DNA of 64,000 nt from Isoetes taiwanensis (GCA_021234155.1 JAJEKV010000062.1:7025645-7089644), one strand, 5' to 3'; positions 44,249 to 56,601 are shown, numbered from the stretch's first letter. Made by a program: numbers and translations. Notes: generated by a model not told the origin, from the sequence alone.

Positions 44249-44520
44249 ACATACCTGGAGCCGCAGCCAAACGTTCCAGCAAGAACGGTGGTCACATGGG
44301 ATTCAATCTCCTCCAATAACTTGGCTAGTCCAAACTCTGATAATCTTGACTTTAGATTCATGTCAATTGATACTCTTGGCTTTAAACTCATGTCAAGAAG
44401 TATATTGCTTGATTTAATGTCATTGTGTATGATTCATGGATTGCATTCATGATGTAAATAAGACAATCCTTTTGCAGTTCCAATAGCAATTTTTAATGGT
44501 GCAACACTTCATCCTTTCAT
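44249..44520 (-). pseudogene. LRR receptor-like kinase catalytic-core fragment
   Basis: The minus strand encodes [34 protein letters not shown], the catalytic loop of plant LRR-type receptor kinases (FEI-like in style). [18 protein letters not shown] and LAGTFG, the activation segment, follow. It is dead: an in-frame TGA follows NP, the catalytic HRD is HND, the metal-binding DFG is EFG, and a ~14-codon tandem slip ([20 protein letters not shown]) sits before EFG. AG/GTATGT at the end suggests a former splice donor. No extracellular or other kinase exons were found with confidence nearby. Confidence 0.85.
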
Positions 44521-45724
44521 AGGACTCCATTTCGAAATACGACTTAGCTTCTCATGCACTTAATAAACAAATCAAAAATTTATGTTGTTTTTAAAGCCAT
44601 CATTAGGAGTATCATTATTCCACTGAGCCTGATGTTGAGGGATTTTGGATGCCACTACATTCATCCATCATGAGTCTGAGTCGTGCCTCTTTATTTAAAC
44701 GCTGATATTACTACAATCTCATGGCAAGGACATGAAGCTAATGTTTTCAAAGAATAATTCACACTTCCTATAGTCAAATAGGCCTTCCTTCGATCGCTAT
44801 ATATGCCTAAAGAGATGCATCCTCCGGGCTTCCCTAAATGAACTTTAGTTTCAAAGACATGGCACTTTCTTTTGCACTCGCTCAAAATCAATCTTCCATT
44901 CTCTGCCTATGTAACTATAAACGCTTTGCAATGCGTTGAGAAAATGGCAAGATAGAAGCAAATTGGCATGAAAAGGGAAAATTTAAACAAATTTGCAGCG
45001 AGGACAAAGAAACGGTTCTCCTTTGTGCAAATTGGGATACTAACATATTTATGAAGCTCAACAAACACATCATTTTAGTTTCTCGTTAAACATGGAGAGC
45101 CTAAACAGAAAAAATGGCCGTGTACTTTTGTCCGCATAAGTTTATTCCAGGTTCTCTTTAAAGGCATCGGTCTTCACAGATAATTCACAAGTTGGGCCTA
45201 CATATAGCATAGTCGGTAGCGGCGATGACATTGATATCGCCAAAGAAACAAACCGCAGCAAGAAGAACCAACCACACACTTATAACAAAAATCATCAATA
45301 TCCTTAAAGTTACCATATTCATTTATTTGATGAGCCACTTTTCCGGGTCCTAATAAGGTATGTATGTATGAGCACCCAGGTAGCATTTGGATTTTCCCCG
45401 CCAAAGCCCATCTTTTAGCTTTATCCGTGGTGGCTTCCATGCCTCTTCCGACCGATGGTTGTGCTAACAGAAACCCTCGTAACCAACTTTCAGGGTGCTC
45501 ATATTCTACTATTACAAATCGATTCATTTCAATAAAACGATCCTTCAAAAAATTCCAAGAAATATACTTGCTCACGGCATGAAAGTCCAATTAGGAGTGC
45601 ATCTATCAATTTTTGATGGGTTCCTGTGATGTATTAGAACAAATAATTGGGAAGTTGCAAAATTTAAATACAATTCTGAAAATATAATGGTTATGCTAAA
45701 AGAAAACCTCTCTTGCAAGGGCAT
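44521..45724. other. Unassigned, includes a 130-aa minus-strand ORF
   Basis: A minus-strand frame at 45198-45590 (130 codons) has coding-like composition in FVIVEYEHPESWLRGFLL but matches no family I know. It might belong to the kinase remnant or to a transposon. The rest shows nothing. Confidence 0.35.
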
Positions 45725-45731
45725 ATCGGCC

Positions 45732-45789
45732 GGTAAATGGGTGAACTATGATGATATCGGGTGGTAAATGGGTGAACTATGATGATATC
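45732..45789. repeat. 27-bp direct repeat
   Basis: GGTAAATGGGTGAACTATGA TGATATC occurs at 45732-45758 and 45763-45789 without change. Confidence 0.9.
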
Positions 45790-45889
45790 TGCAAGAAAAG
45801 AAATCAGAAGTAAGTGCATCATAATATATAGCACTTAAGAAACACACTTTCTTTTCATATATATACCTTCGTCCCCTTTCGGATTGATC

Positions 45890-46640
45890 AAGAAGGTGAA
45901 ACTAATTTGATAATTGTTGCTTTCAAAGCCGAAAGAGCAAAGAAACAAAATCTTCATATTTGTATAAGAGCAACATCATCCATGATGCATATCTAGCATG
46001 GCTTGTCTATGAATAGGCATGTATGCCGCAGCCTCCCATAATAGCAATTGACTCTATGAATCTAAAAGCCGAATAGTCTTTAGATGCATTAGCGATGCAT
46101 CAAAGATCCCGCATGGCACATAGCAACACACAACGGTTCTCAAGATAAGCAGGAGACTATAGTGGTGTCCGAAATGGAAAATAGAGATATAGTTAAATAT
46201 CCCTATTGATTACTACCTAAAGCAAAAAGAAATTTTCTACTCTTGCATCCGTTCCAACTCACGGGTTAAACTAATTTGACGATTGTTGCTAGATTGTTGC
46301 TTGCGGCAGGCGTAAAAACACCAAATAAAGTCTTCATAACCAGAAGAGCCCCATTATCCATGATGCATGTTCGTCATGGCTTGTCTATAAATCGACATGT
46401 GTCGCGTACTGTGTAACAAAGAATTGACTATATAAATTTAAAGGCTAGAATACATTCTTTAGATGCATTACCAATGGATCAACAACAGCGCATTACATCA
46501 TAACACACAACGATTGTGCAAAGGCAGGAGACTATAGTGGTGCTAAACATAAAAAAAATAGAGAGACAATTTACTATCCCTTTGATTTCTACCTAGAACA
46601 AAATGAATTTCCCTACTTTTGCATCCGCTCTACCTCACTT
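45890..46640. repeat. Tandem duplication of a ~370-bp unit
   Basis: The unit from AAACTAATTTGA(T/C)(A/G)ATTGTTGCT through ATCCATGATGCAT, GGCTTGTCTAT(G/A)AAT, TTAGATGCATTA and CAGGAGACTATAGTGGTG to TTGCATCCG occurs at about 45890-46255 and 46265-46640. Identity is roughly 75-80% by eye. It is non-coding and the origin is unknown. Confidence 0.8.
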
Positions 46641-47410
46641 GTTTTCTCACGCAAGGAGACATGCACAAGAATATAATATGATATTTCAATTGAATGGTAA
46701 AGGGAGCTTTCGCAAGACCGCACCGCATGCTTGGTTGAAAGAAACTGCTCATTTGAATAGCTCAATTAAATACCGGAGATAGAGACTTGAAAAGAAGCCT
46801 TTGAGTAACTACCTATGGATGCCATCATAGTTCGAACACAACAGTATCTCGCACCCATATCCTATCCAAAATCGTTACATGGACCAGTTGTTGCAATTGC
46901 CATTAGCATGTAATACTCGAGCTCTAAGGCAAAGACGACTTCCATGTTTTTTAGAAGATGCGCAAAACACCGATCCTTATTGCATGTTATAACCCCGTCC
47001 CAAATTCGAGTAGTAGAGCTTCACATTTCCAAATCAAATGTTCTTATTCGCTTGTTCCGGACCATATAAAACCAAAATAATTCGATGATACTAACCCGCC
47101 TGAAAAAAAAAGTGAGCTGCGATATGAAAAAGGGGAATAAGAAGCTCCAAAGGCGAAAAGCCATGGCGGTCCCAAAACGCATTCTAGGGTCGGAGTTGCA
47201 GCGACAATGGGATTGAAGACAAACAAAGGGGCCAACAAATATTGTTTAAGGCAAATCGGCTGTTTTGAAATAGACCTGACCATGCCGATATAACCTAATA
47301 ATGACCCTTCCTCGCGGATTTGCATGTGGCCAGCCGAATCGAGAATTTATCTACATTAGGGATTTTTGAGATCATAAAAGGGCCTTCTAAGAATCATTGA
47401 TTAAAGCTAT
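46641..47410. other. Intergenic, no gene recognised
   Basis: Short frames only; nothing supported. Confidence 0.5.
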
Positions 47411-47823
47411 ATGAACTACCAATCGTAAAACAGAACTGATATTCAAGTTAGGCTATAACTAACTCATTGATCACATTTTCTAAAGAGCAGTGTTGATAGA
47501 AAAGTCCAAATGAGTTTTTGTTTGGTGCAATAGATAGATCTCATTGAGATCTTTCTAATCTTGGGTGGTTTGCATATCTTTTAGCCCCGTAGGATAGTAA
47601 AAAGTGGTAAAAACCATATTTTTTGGAGTTTTGACAATCATAAGTGGTTAAAATATGTGCAAAGCACACAAGATTGGAAAGATCTCAACGAGATCTATCT
47701 ATTGCACTAAACGTGAGCTCATTTGGACTTTTCTATCAATAGTTATGCTAGAAAATGTGATCCAGTGAGTTAGTTATAACAGCTTTTGCCGACCGACCCG
47801 GGAACTCGGGATTGGTAGTTCAT
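47411..47823. mobile_element. Fold-back element with ~175-bp inverted arms
   Basis: The left arm starts ATGAACTACCAATC (47411) and runs to about 47585. The right arm, about 47645-47823, is its inverse complement and ends GATTGGTAGTTCAT. Shared inner strings include TTGATAGAAAAGTCCAAATG, GCAATAGATAGATCTC and GAGATCTTTC(C/T)AATCTTG. The spacer is about 60 bp. The right arm has an extra ~25-bp CG-rich patch (GCCGACCGACCCGGGAACTCG). No certain target duplication was found. Non-coding, MITE-like. Confidence 0.82.
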
Positions 47824-48562
47824 TTATCTTCATTTGGCTTAGTTGGCATGTTTTGAAGGCCCTTTTTTAATCTCAAAAAAACCCTAATGTTTATCTGCCA
47901 AGCTTTGAGAAGAATGATCAAGCCAGGAGCTAATTTTGAAAGAATCAGGGTTATAGCAGGCGGAGTTTGGCCGATTTGAGGAGATTTGTGCAAGTCGGGA
48001 CTTGGCCGGATTTGAAGAAAAAACCATGGCTGCCTGGTGCTGTTTGATGGGAGCGATTTGCTGAAGCTTTGAAGCACGCGACAGATCCAGAGCAGAAGTT
48101 TGCTTCCAAGGCAAGAAATCCGGAGCCCGTCAAATTTTCTTTCTTATTTTCATTTTTTCTTTTTCAAAAACACGTGTCGCCCCCAGAATTTTTGCTGGCG
48201 AAAAAATATTAGGATCAAACAGAAATCCCTTGTATTAAGGCATCCATCCACGTGTCACCCCCAGAAATTTTGCTGGCGAAAAAATATTAGGATCAAACAG
48301 AAATCCCTTTTGCTTTATATATGTTAAGATACCAAAACACAAGGGGTTGCAAAACATACAATGAATATAAGATCATCGGAAAGAAATTTTCATGTCTGCT
48401 GACACCACACAGGGCCATGAGACGACACAGAACAATGATCAAGGGCATGAAAGCCCCATCATAGAACTAGGGCAAATGCCCAATCAAAACATAACAAAAC
48501 AAATCATAATAACAAAATAAAGGGAAAAAACCCCAAAGAGCACTACGTGCAATCAGACCATG
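47824..48562. repeat. Intergenic with 62-bp direct repeat
   Basis: CACGTGTC(G/A)CCCCCAGAA..TTTGCTGGCGAAAAAATATTAGGATC ... AAATCCCTT occurs at 48171-48233 and 48250-48311 with few changes. No gene is seen. Confidence 0.85.
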
Positions 48563-48780
48563 CACTACAAGAGAAAGGTATCTATAGTGTCTAGTGTAAT
48601 GTCAACTTTTTTGACACAAACAGAACCTGCCAAAACCCAATTATTGTCACAACCTTGCCACTATACTTGTCGTATCATTTGTCACAAACATGCCACAATA
48701 GTGTCAAATGTTGTGTCAAGCTTGCAGCTTCAATTTATGACATAATATTGACACAAAATCAATTTGAAACTATATGGCAG
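48563..48780. repeat. Left subterminal repeats of the CACTA element
   Basis: The GTGTCAA/TTGACAC and TTGTCACA motifs occur repeatedly in both orientations: GTCAACTTTTTTGACAC, ATTGTCACAACC, TTTGTCACAAAC, AGTGTCAAATGTTGTGTCAAG and ATTGACACAAA. The same motifs fill the right end (57700-57870). In En/Spm, subterminal motifs are bound by the TNPA protein. Confidence 0.8.
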
Positions 48781-48794
48781 TCTAGAAAATGGCG

Positions 48795-49112
48795 AACTTG
48801 TGACAATATTTAACAACATTGTGATAAATAAATAAAAGTCCATATGACTATTACATCAACATTATCGCAAGCTAGTGACAAAGTAGTAGCTATAATTCAT
48901 CCACAATAAGACAGCCAATAAGAAAATTTGTGACACATTTTGTATCTAAAAAATAGCTAGTGTTGTGACCACATTGTGATAAATAAATAAAGCTTATACC
49001 AACTACACAGCATCAACATCATGGCAATGTAGTGACAATATAGTAGCTATAATCCCATCCACAATAAGACAACTAATAAGAAATTTTGTGACTAGTTTGG
49101 TGTCCAAAGAAA
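48795..49112. repeat. Two ~150-bp tandem units in CACTA left part
   Basis: ACATTGTGATAAATAAATAAA through CATCAACAT.AT and TAGTAGCTATAAT to CCACAATAAGACA and AATAAGAAA.TTTGTGAC occurs at about 48825-48945 and 48985-49112. Confidence 0.8.
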
Positions 49113-50749
49113 CACTATTTTTCATTGTTGTGACCTTAACAATTTCTATGAGTTTTGTGTCTAGGTAATAGCTAATTTAAGACAATTTATGCATTGTATC
49201 TTGTGTCAAAAGGATAAACATCTAAGTATTTTTTTGCTTGAATAACAAATATTCTGATTTCTGAAATTCGATAACAAAAAAGTCAAAGTAATAAAGTTTC
49301 ATTGATCAACAATGAATTTCCAACATAACAAATGCCCATAAAAAATGAGTTGAGGCAAGGGTATTAAATATTAATGTCAACAAAAATAATCAATATCACC
49401 AATTCAAGGCTCGCTATTTGCTGGTTCATCTCCATAACTATTCTTTTCTTGAATACCTCGTATCCACGTTTTTCTAATATTTCTTTCAGCATGTCATCGG
49501 TAGGCATCGAGCCCCAATCTCGAAACTACGTCAGCTCACAATAGAGTAGATTGAAATACAAGCCCAAAAAAGGAAAAATTCAAGACAAAAGCATTAGAAA
49601 GAAAGAACAACTTCTACTTACAAATTTAGTTTTCAATGACATTATCCCTCCTGAACTAGTGCGTTGTCGCTTTTCCCGCTTGGATGCCGATACTTTTGAC
49701 GCTCATAAGTTTTTCCACATGATTCTACAAACCTCTTCCAAGATTCCTCGCCCACATGCATTGTTCTTGTACCATTACCAAAGACGAATAATGTTCCTTC
49801 AAAAGATTATCCCTACATAAAAAGAAATTCATATAAAATCACAACTAGAAAAATAAATCTCAATATCTTTTCTTCAAAAATCGTATAATATCCATCTCAC
49901 TAAGTCCATCCCCAAACTGATCATAAATGTACTTCAACGTCTTTTATATGTGGCGAGGCTTAATTTGTTTGAAATGTTTGTCCACATCCCGCAATATGTC
50001 TTCATAGCATCTGAGGCTTTCTGCTCAAATTCTTTACCCGCATCATCTCTAAGGAGCTCCCCTTTGCAAAAGCACACCTAATTTAATATCTTGTTAGCAG
50101 CAACACTTAAGATAAACAGAGCTGCTGTAGAACAACACCTCCTAGCAGCACTACCTCTACCCAATGAATTGGAACAACCCCAAACTCTACAAAGGCACCA
50201 CTAAACTATGCTAAAACTGGCATGCAAGCCCCCTGCACTATCTTCTACATGCAGCCGAGAACCTAAACAGGCCTGCAAGCGCCCTGCAAACAGGCCCGCA
50301 ACAACAACCTAGAGATATAAAAGAGGTTTTTCCATCAAACCTGAAATCGAGAAACCTAAAAGTTCAGCATCAATCCTTAATCATTTGTGAAAATAGAATA
50401 CTGCTGATAGCAAAAATCGGGCAGAAGAAGGCATGCTCCTAATATGAACATCCTTTGGAAAAGCATACCTAGATTAAAATATCTTGTTAGACAAAAAAAT
50501 AGCAAAAAGACGGTCTCCTCCTATATGGACATGAATGAGAGAGGACATGCTTTCCTGTTATCTGTTCACTTGAATTCAGAGGAAAATATCCCTTAAAATC
50601 TAGACCATAAATTTCACTTTACATTACTTTTATAATGTAATCCACCTACGTATTTCTACAATGCTTATGGACATCGAGATGCAAGAGATAGAAAATTAAA
50701 AACTTAGGGATGCTTGCACAAATTACATATCTCAAATTTAGATAAGTTC

Positions 50750-52040
50750 ATACCTCAGATTTAGATAATTTCCTGAATCGCATCGTAAGAAGAGAGATCA
50801 ACCTCAACCGCTTGGTCTTCGGTTCAACATTAGAAGAGCGAGAGTCTTCACCATCACTATCATCCTTGCTACATGATGATGAAGCACTCAATACCACATT
50901 CCTGCTTAAGATGATATGACCCGCATTTTTTTTTCCTTTTGCCTCCTTGTTTTGAAGTTTCTGCTTCTGGGATATTGCAGGAACTCGATGAGCGTCGATG
51001 CTCCTCCAACCTAGAAAGAAAGTTCAGCAAACAGTCCAGCAAAAGGTTCAGCAAAAATCCAGCAAACACTTTGAGCAAACGATCCAACAAAAGGTTCAGA
51101 AAAAATCCAAAGCAAACACTTTGAGCAAACATCCAAAAAAAGATAGCAAAATCCAAAGAAACACTTTGAGCGATTCCCTCGCCTTCATACACGTTTAGTC
51201 TATCTTTAATACCATGGTTGTACAAAAAGACCATCAATGTAGAATTTCTTATAAATACAGTAGCTGAAATTACAATTCCTTGCGAAGAAAGAAGACTTTG
51301 AAAAGTTATAAGAAAGAAGGCTTGTCTACCTAATGAAATTCCAATTACAGTTCTCATTTCAAAGGATTTGGCATTCTTGGCTGTCCTCCTAATAAATACG
51401 ACGAGAGGAAAGATGAAGTTGTGGATATAGGTAGTGCCCTTAATCCAGCATACATAGCACTGCCCTTTAGGAAAGAACCAAGTATATCATAACAAGCAAA
51501 GTTCTACAAGTCATACATGGGAAATCTTTCCAGAGATATGCTTCTAAAGAAAAGATATGTGCTAATTACGCAATATTTGGAGTTGAAACGTCTCAGCAAG
51601 TAGACCTATTTGCAAATTCTCAAGGAAGCAAAGATGCAGATTTTCAGGCAAAATCTTAATGAGCTCAGAAACTTTTTTAAGAAATAATAGCACCAACAAT
51701 ATTGGTTCGTAGCTTCAAAAAACATGAGCAAGATCAATACAAACTCAATATTAGTTCATAGCAATCAAATTCTCACAGTTCGGATGTCAGAAGCAAAGTT
51801 GAAAGATGGATAAATGAAACGTATAATTTACCTTCCCTTTTCATTCTTTTTCTTGTGCAACTCCTTTCCAAAAGTCATCATTTTTGTCTTCAATATTTCT
51901 TCGAATACTCTTCTCCAATTCTGTCATTAGGGCAGCCAAAACATCTTCTGGCACATTGGCCACGAAATTTTCCAGCGTACCTCCATTAGACTCCTCCGTA
52001 GATACACTTTTGCCCTTGTCGGATCTGTTGGAAGCCACTA
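50750..52040 (-). other. Minus-strand exon-like segments inside the CACTA element
   Basis: On the minus strand, an acceptor-like TCTTTAG at about 52038 opens a frame to 51841 coding SNRSDKGKSVSTEES and VPEDVLAALMTELEKSIRRN. Nearer 50770-50880, a frame coding CSKDDSDGEDSRSSNVEPK and TKRLRLISLLTMRFRKL ends at a GTATGA donor. Both are hydrophilic and coding-like. They could be exons of a TNPA-type accessory gene or of a captured host gene. I cannot name the protein. Confidence 0.3.
51012..51180. repeat. Tandem repeat, (AAA)GGTTCAGCAAAAATCC units
   Basis: Units with GTTCAG(C/A)AAAAATCCA and AACACTTTGAGC(A/G) alternate about three times, with a period near 55-60 bp. It lies between the exon-like minus-strand segments. 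Confidence 0.75.
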
Positions 52041-52139
52041 AAGACCAGAAGAAAGAAAAAATTAGAAACTGACAACGATATAAATGCCAGCAAATGAGGA
52101 AATCTAAAAACAAAATTTTTTTTGCCAGCATTTTTGTAT

Positions 52140-52954
52140 TCTGCTTGAGATTTCAAGATGCTTACTGATGGTGCTTTGCGACTTCGAACGAAACCTAAAA
52201 CTGCAGGCGCTACTCAGGAAGATTCAATCAAGATTTATTGGTGCTCGACATGAACCAAGGTAATCCATCCCATTTTTCCTCGCTCCAAATGAATCCTTGT
52301 TTTTCCATTTTTTCATTTTTTCTTGCCATTCTTAAGAAGTCGCCATTGTGTTGTTCATCTGACGATGTTTCATTGATCTCTAAGTCATTATTGCCCTCGA
52401 TATTGAAATCTTATTGAAATCTTGAAATTCCTTAACTAGTGTAGAATATACTAGCCGCTAATATAACATATGGTGTGTTAATGTGTCAATGGTGTCTAAT
52501 GGTGTCAATGGTTAGTGGTGTTCGGCGGTGATTAATGTATTGTGTTAATGGTGTCATTTTTATTTTCATTAGTCCGGCCCCCATTTAACTTTATATAAAT
52601 CATCAAATCTTTGAACAGTAAAACAAGGTCGGACTCAAAGCAGGGACGGTGGAGGCAATTGCTTACACATCAGACCGTGAACAAAACCATCATGCTCATC
52701 GTCTGATGTGGGATTATCAAAGTCATCTCATCAGTTTTGTCATCTCATCAACCAAGCAGCAAATGGCTAGACAAGGCCCAAGCAAAGCTTTCTACCTCCA
52801 TCGACGCAGCTTGTTGGTGCAACAATTGTAAAGGCAAGTCTAGTCGTCTTTAATTGATTCACAAGACATGAAGTGAGATTTGGTCTTTGTCGAGCCAACC
52901 AACCCAATTTGATGAAGAACATTATTCAACAAAACAACTCCCCGCGTTTTACGC
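52140..52954. other. CACTA interior, GTGT-rich tract
   Basis: Positions 52468-52560 contain repeated GGTGT(C/T)AATG words (GTGTCAATGGTGTCTAATGG). No gene is supported. Confidence 0.5.
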
Positions 52955-53106
52955 TGATATTTGAGTCCTATTTGAGTGTGTTGTCTTATGCATAGTCGGT
53001 TGTTCTATTCAAGGATCATGATTATCCTCTGGAATTTTATTCCCGGCCAGATTTATATCCGCTTTTGGCTTGGTGTTTCAATAAAGTTTGTCGTTTCAAA
53101 AAAAAT
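52955..53106 (+). mobile_element. 5'-truncated LINE-B 3' end with A-tail
   Basis: The sequence matches 31278-31428 closely, from TGATATTTGAGTCCTAT through TGTGTTGTCTTATGCA, ATCATGATTATCCTC and TTTTGGCTTGG to AAAGTTTGTCGTT, then nine A residues. A short 3' fragment with A-tail is the typical product of incomplete target-primed reverse transcription. It inserted within the CACTA element, so it is younger than that insertion or arrived inside it. Confidence 0.85.
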
Positions 53107-53339
53107 TAAGATAAGTTGTCTCCTCTTCAATAGATAATTCATTTTAACATTATAAGTAAATCCCAAAGGGTCTCCCCCATTAGTTTTTATGGATTGCCAT
53201 TCTATCTCATTAATTTTTATAGTTGCTTTGATTCCCAGTGATTGTGGTTCATGTAGTCACTGATCAAGCTGCCCGCTCACATGTTGCATTTGTTGGTGAG
53301 GATGTGATCCACAAACTATTATGGATTTTTTCCGATAAA

Positions 53340-56000
53340 TGAAACAAACCAATGGTTACCAGATAATGATGTTGAGCATACCTGCAATGTGGATGACTTA
53401 ATCATGAGAAAAAGGCAAATTTCATATCTCTATAATGAGGCAAGCACACCATTGTTCCCTAATGTTCGTGAGCCGCCTGCAACATGTATGTTGATTCTAA
53501 ATCTCCAACATAAAGTTGGTCGGAGCAACAACAATGTGTCCGAATCCCTTTTCGATATGTATACAAAGCAAGTCATCCTTTTGTTTTGTGTGGACGGAGA
53601 ATACATATATATAAGAAGGACGCATTTGAATTTTATAGCTTGCTTGATAAGATATTACCGTGACGGACACCTGCCTTCAAATGACTACGCTCTTTGACCG
53701 AGTATAACATTGCATGTATGTATTAATGATTAAGGCCTTTATCTCCTCAAGTAGCATTCATGCAAATCGTGAATCATGTCCAAAATGCAAGGAAGCACGG
53801 CACTAAGAAGGTAGAAAACAAAGGTGGGTAAGAAAAACATTACGCCACATGCCTATAATCCTCGTGATTCGGCCATATATTCCGATCACAACACTTCAGG
53901 TAACTCATGGATTATCATATACACCATCGTAGCACCGATGGAAAAAATGAGAATCCTCGCAGCATGGAGCCTTGTGGAAACAGATTGAAGAAAAGTGGCC
54001 CATATTTGCCTTGATGCTTGGCTAGGAATTACGATGTTTGTCCATGGGGTTCTAGGTCATCCTCACATAGTGTGTGGCTCTATGGTCAAGTATCACTATA
54101 ATATCCCACCATGGTTGGACATGCATAAAACCCCGCTATATTATATTTGACTTTGATTACCTAGGTAACGCGATGCATATAATTTTATATATACTTTATA
54201 TTAAGCATAAAATAGAATATTGCGTGAAAATAAAGTTTCAATATGGACGTTTCAATTCGAAACTCCTCGTGAGAAGAACTTGAGGTTTTATGGAAGGGAG
54301 TGTGTATAAAGACATTTCTAGAACTCCACATGACTTTACTGCCCATGGGATGTTATGCTTTACTCTCTCTTCACTTCATCATCCAAGCATTTCTAAAGCC
54401 GTGTATGGTATAATGTATAGTGCGTAATCATATAATTTCAATTGTTATTTAAATGCTTCTTTCTTTTATTCTCATTACTGGGTGTGTCTACAAACAAGTG
54501 GTGTATGTGGATGTCCATCTTGTGGGACTAGCTTAACCTTTATATTCAAAAACATTTGAAAAAGCAACATATTTGGGGTATATGGCGTGATGGCCATTCT
54601 CAAGACGTGGCTTTGATAAGATACCAAGGCCAAAGCGATGGACACCCAAGGATTGGGTTGATGCGTATGTAAGAAGAACCTGATGTGGATTATTTGATTT
54701 ATTATAAGGATGTCAATGCAAAAGTTCTCCTAAAAATGAAGAGGTTATCTATTTTCTGGCTGTGTTGGAGTATTGACCCGGGACTTGGAGTTTGTCCATT
54801 TACGGATCCTATGTAACATTTTCAAAATGTTGCTCTATTCCTCTCTTTGGCAAAGATTTAACAGAGAGTGGGAAACCTGAAAGCGCAAAAAATAAAAAGA
54901 AATATTGGCCCATTGAGAGGAAAAAGGCAAGAAGACTTTACATGGAAACAAGGTGCATGGGTTTGGGAAAGAAACACCGCATTGAAGTGAATAAGAGGAT
55001 AAAAGGTAATGACACCAACCTGGATACATGAAGCATCTTTGAGAAAAGCATTTACAAAAAAGGTAGCCTAACGGATTAAAGCGACACATGATTGGCATAA
55101 GCTCTCCGTGTATGCTTTGATTCTTACTCGCTTCTTGTATTGGGAATTATATTGCAAAGTATACAATGATATTACATGGATTCTTTATAAAGATATACTT
55201 CCCATATGTGATAGGGGACTTCTTTGACCCCACAACCAAGGAGCATTATATTTCGATTGATAAATTTGCAAGGTGGGTCTCCAAAGAAATTGAAGTGGTC
55301 ATATCCCAAAGGTGGAGGAGGAAGTGATTATACCGCTTTGTGGCATTGAAAAGGAATCTCCCACTGCTTTTGTCCCACAAAAATTACTAATCAAATTCTA
55401 TGCAATCATGTGTAATTTTATTTCTAGCAACTAGAGGTACAATTAACAATGTGCTTATATACATATGTACATCCGTTGATACATATTCCAAATGAGATAT
55501 AATATGGACTCGGCTTCAGCAGATGGATGTTTTTCTAGAAGGTGCTCTAAAGATTTTAGCATCAAATGGCAAAACCAGAGGGTTGTATTGGTTGAAGGCC
55601 ATCTGTACAAGAGATTAATCGCTTTATCTAAATGATGCCACTATTCTAGATGCCATCCTAAAGGTCCTACCAGGGAGACTCAAGAGCCCAAGGAGATTTT
55701 CTACTTCCGTATATTATAGGGTAACGGAGTAGAACTAAGTCCGAAAGGATGATTACGCTCTCTTGGCAGAAGCACATTTGTTCTTGATAATACCGCAAGT
55801 TTAGCACAATGGAGTGGATTTGTATGAAACTACCAAGGAGGATGCACAAAGATCAACAGTAATGCATCAATAGGCCAATTCTATCTCCCGCATGTTTTCA
55901 TGGATAATGCATCGTTGTTGGCTCGCATGGGACGGCTAGGTATTCATGGGCTGGCATTCCATGATGATTATAAGCTTGCCCCTTGGTTGTAGCAAGAAGG
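53340..56000 (+). pseudogene. CACTA TNP2-type transposase, decayed
   Basis: ASTPLFPNVREPPATCMLIL with NLQHKVGRSNNNVSESLFDM (53440-53560) matches the TNP2 start (TPLYPGC...LL.L...KN.WS..SF..LL). A CPKC pair (53790), PPWLDMHK/GWTCIKP near 54105-54140 (the PPW motif region), and a late block around PTAFVPQKLLIKFYA (55360-55400) follow in different frames. Many stops break it. TNP2 proteins bind and cut CACTA ends. The domain is recognisable but cannot work. Confidence 0.7.
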
Positions 56001-56257
56001 TATAAAATTATAAATCTTTTGATCATAAGCCCATTCCCTTTATACTATATTACTCATAATTAATGTTATTTTGATCTAGGCACGATATTATTCCCTCAAT
56101 GTGGGCATACCGCAACATTTTCACATCAACAAGGTTGGATAAGTCTAGGGTTACACGACGGTATGGATCAGCCTGAATTTGAACAAAAGAGTCAATCTAG
56201 CAAAAGCATTTGCAACCGAGAGTAACCGAATTACATGGGAATCTTAATATATTATTG

Positions 56258-56515
56258 AGTTGGATTATCGTAGCTGTGATAAATGTCAGTGAAGGCAACG
56301 ATGGTTCAAAAGTTATATACAAAGGTCGTGAAGTAAGACAATTAGAACTCATCCATCAGGATTTCCGTATGGATTGTTCAAAGGTAATACGGAAATGAGA
56401 ACCTTTTATTTTCCGCTAGGTCGAAAGCGTGATATTTGTTCATGAGAATCCTAATGAGACAAATTGGTGGATTGTCATACATTGTCATCCAAGAGCTCTA
56501 CGCAGTAATTGATCT
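56258..56515 (+). pseudogene. DUF4216-type C-terminal domain of the CACTA protein
   Basis: GSKVIYKGREVRQLELIHQD and, after stops, EPFIFR*VESVIFVHENP with NETNWWIVIHCHPRAL match the DUF4216 pattern (VxLFKC..., EPFxxASQAxxVFYVxDPxxxxWxVVxxxxPR) that follows TNP2 in plant CACTA proteins. Two stops interrupt it. Confidence 0.75.
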
Positions 56516-56601
56516 TATCCAGAAGGTAACAATATGGAAGAGCTCTCCCATGACATCTATGCTACCGATGATGATGATGCTAATCACTTAATTTTAATGC
56601 A

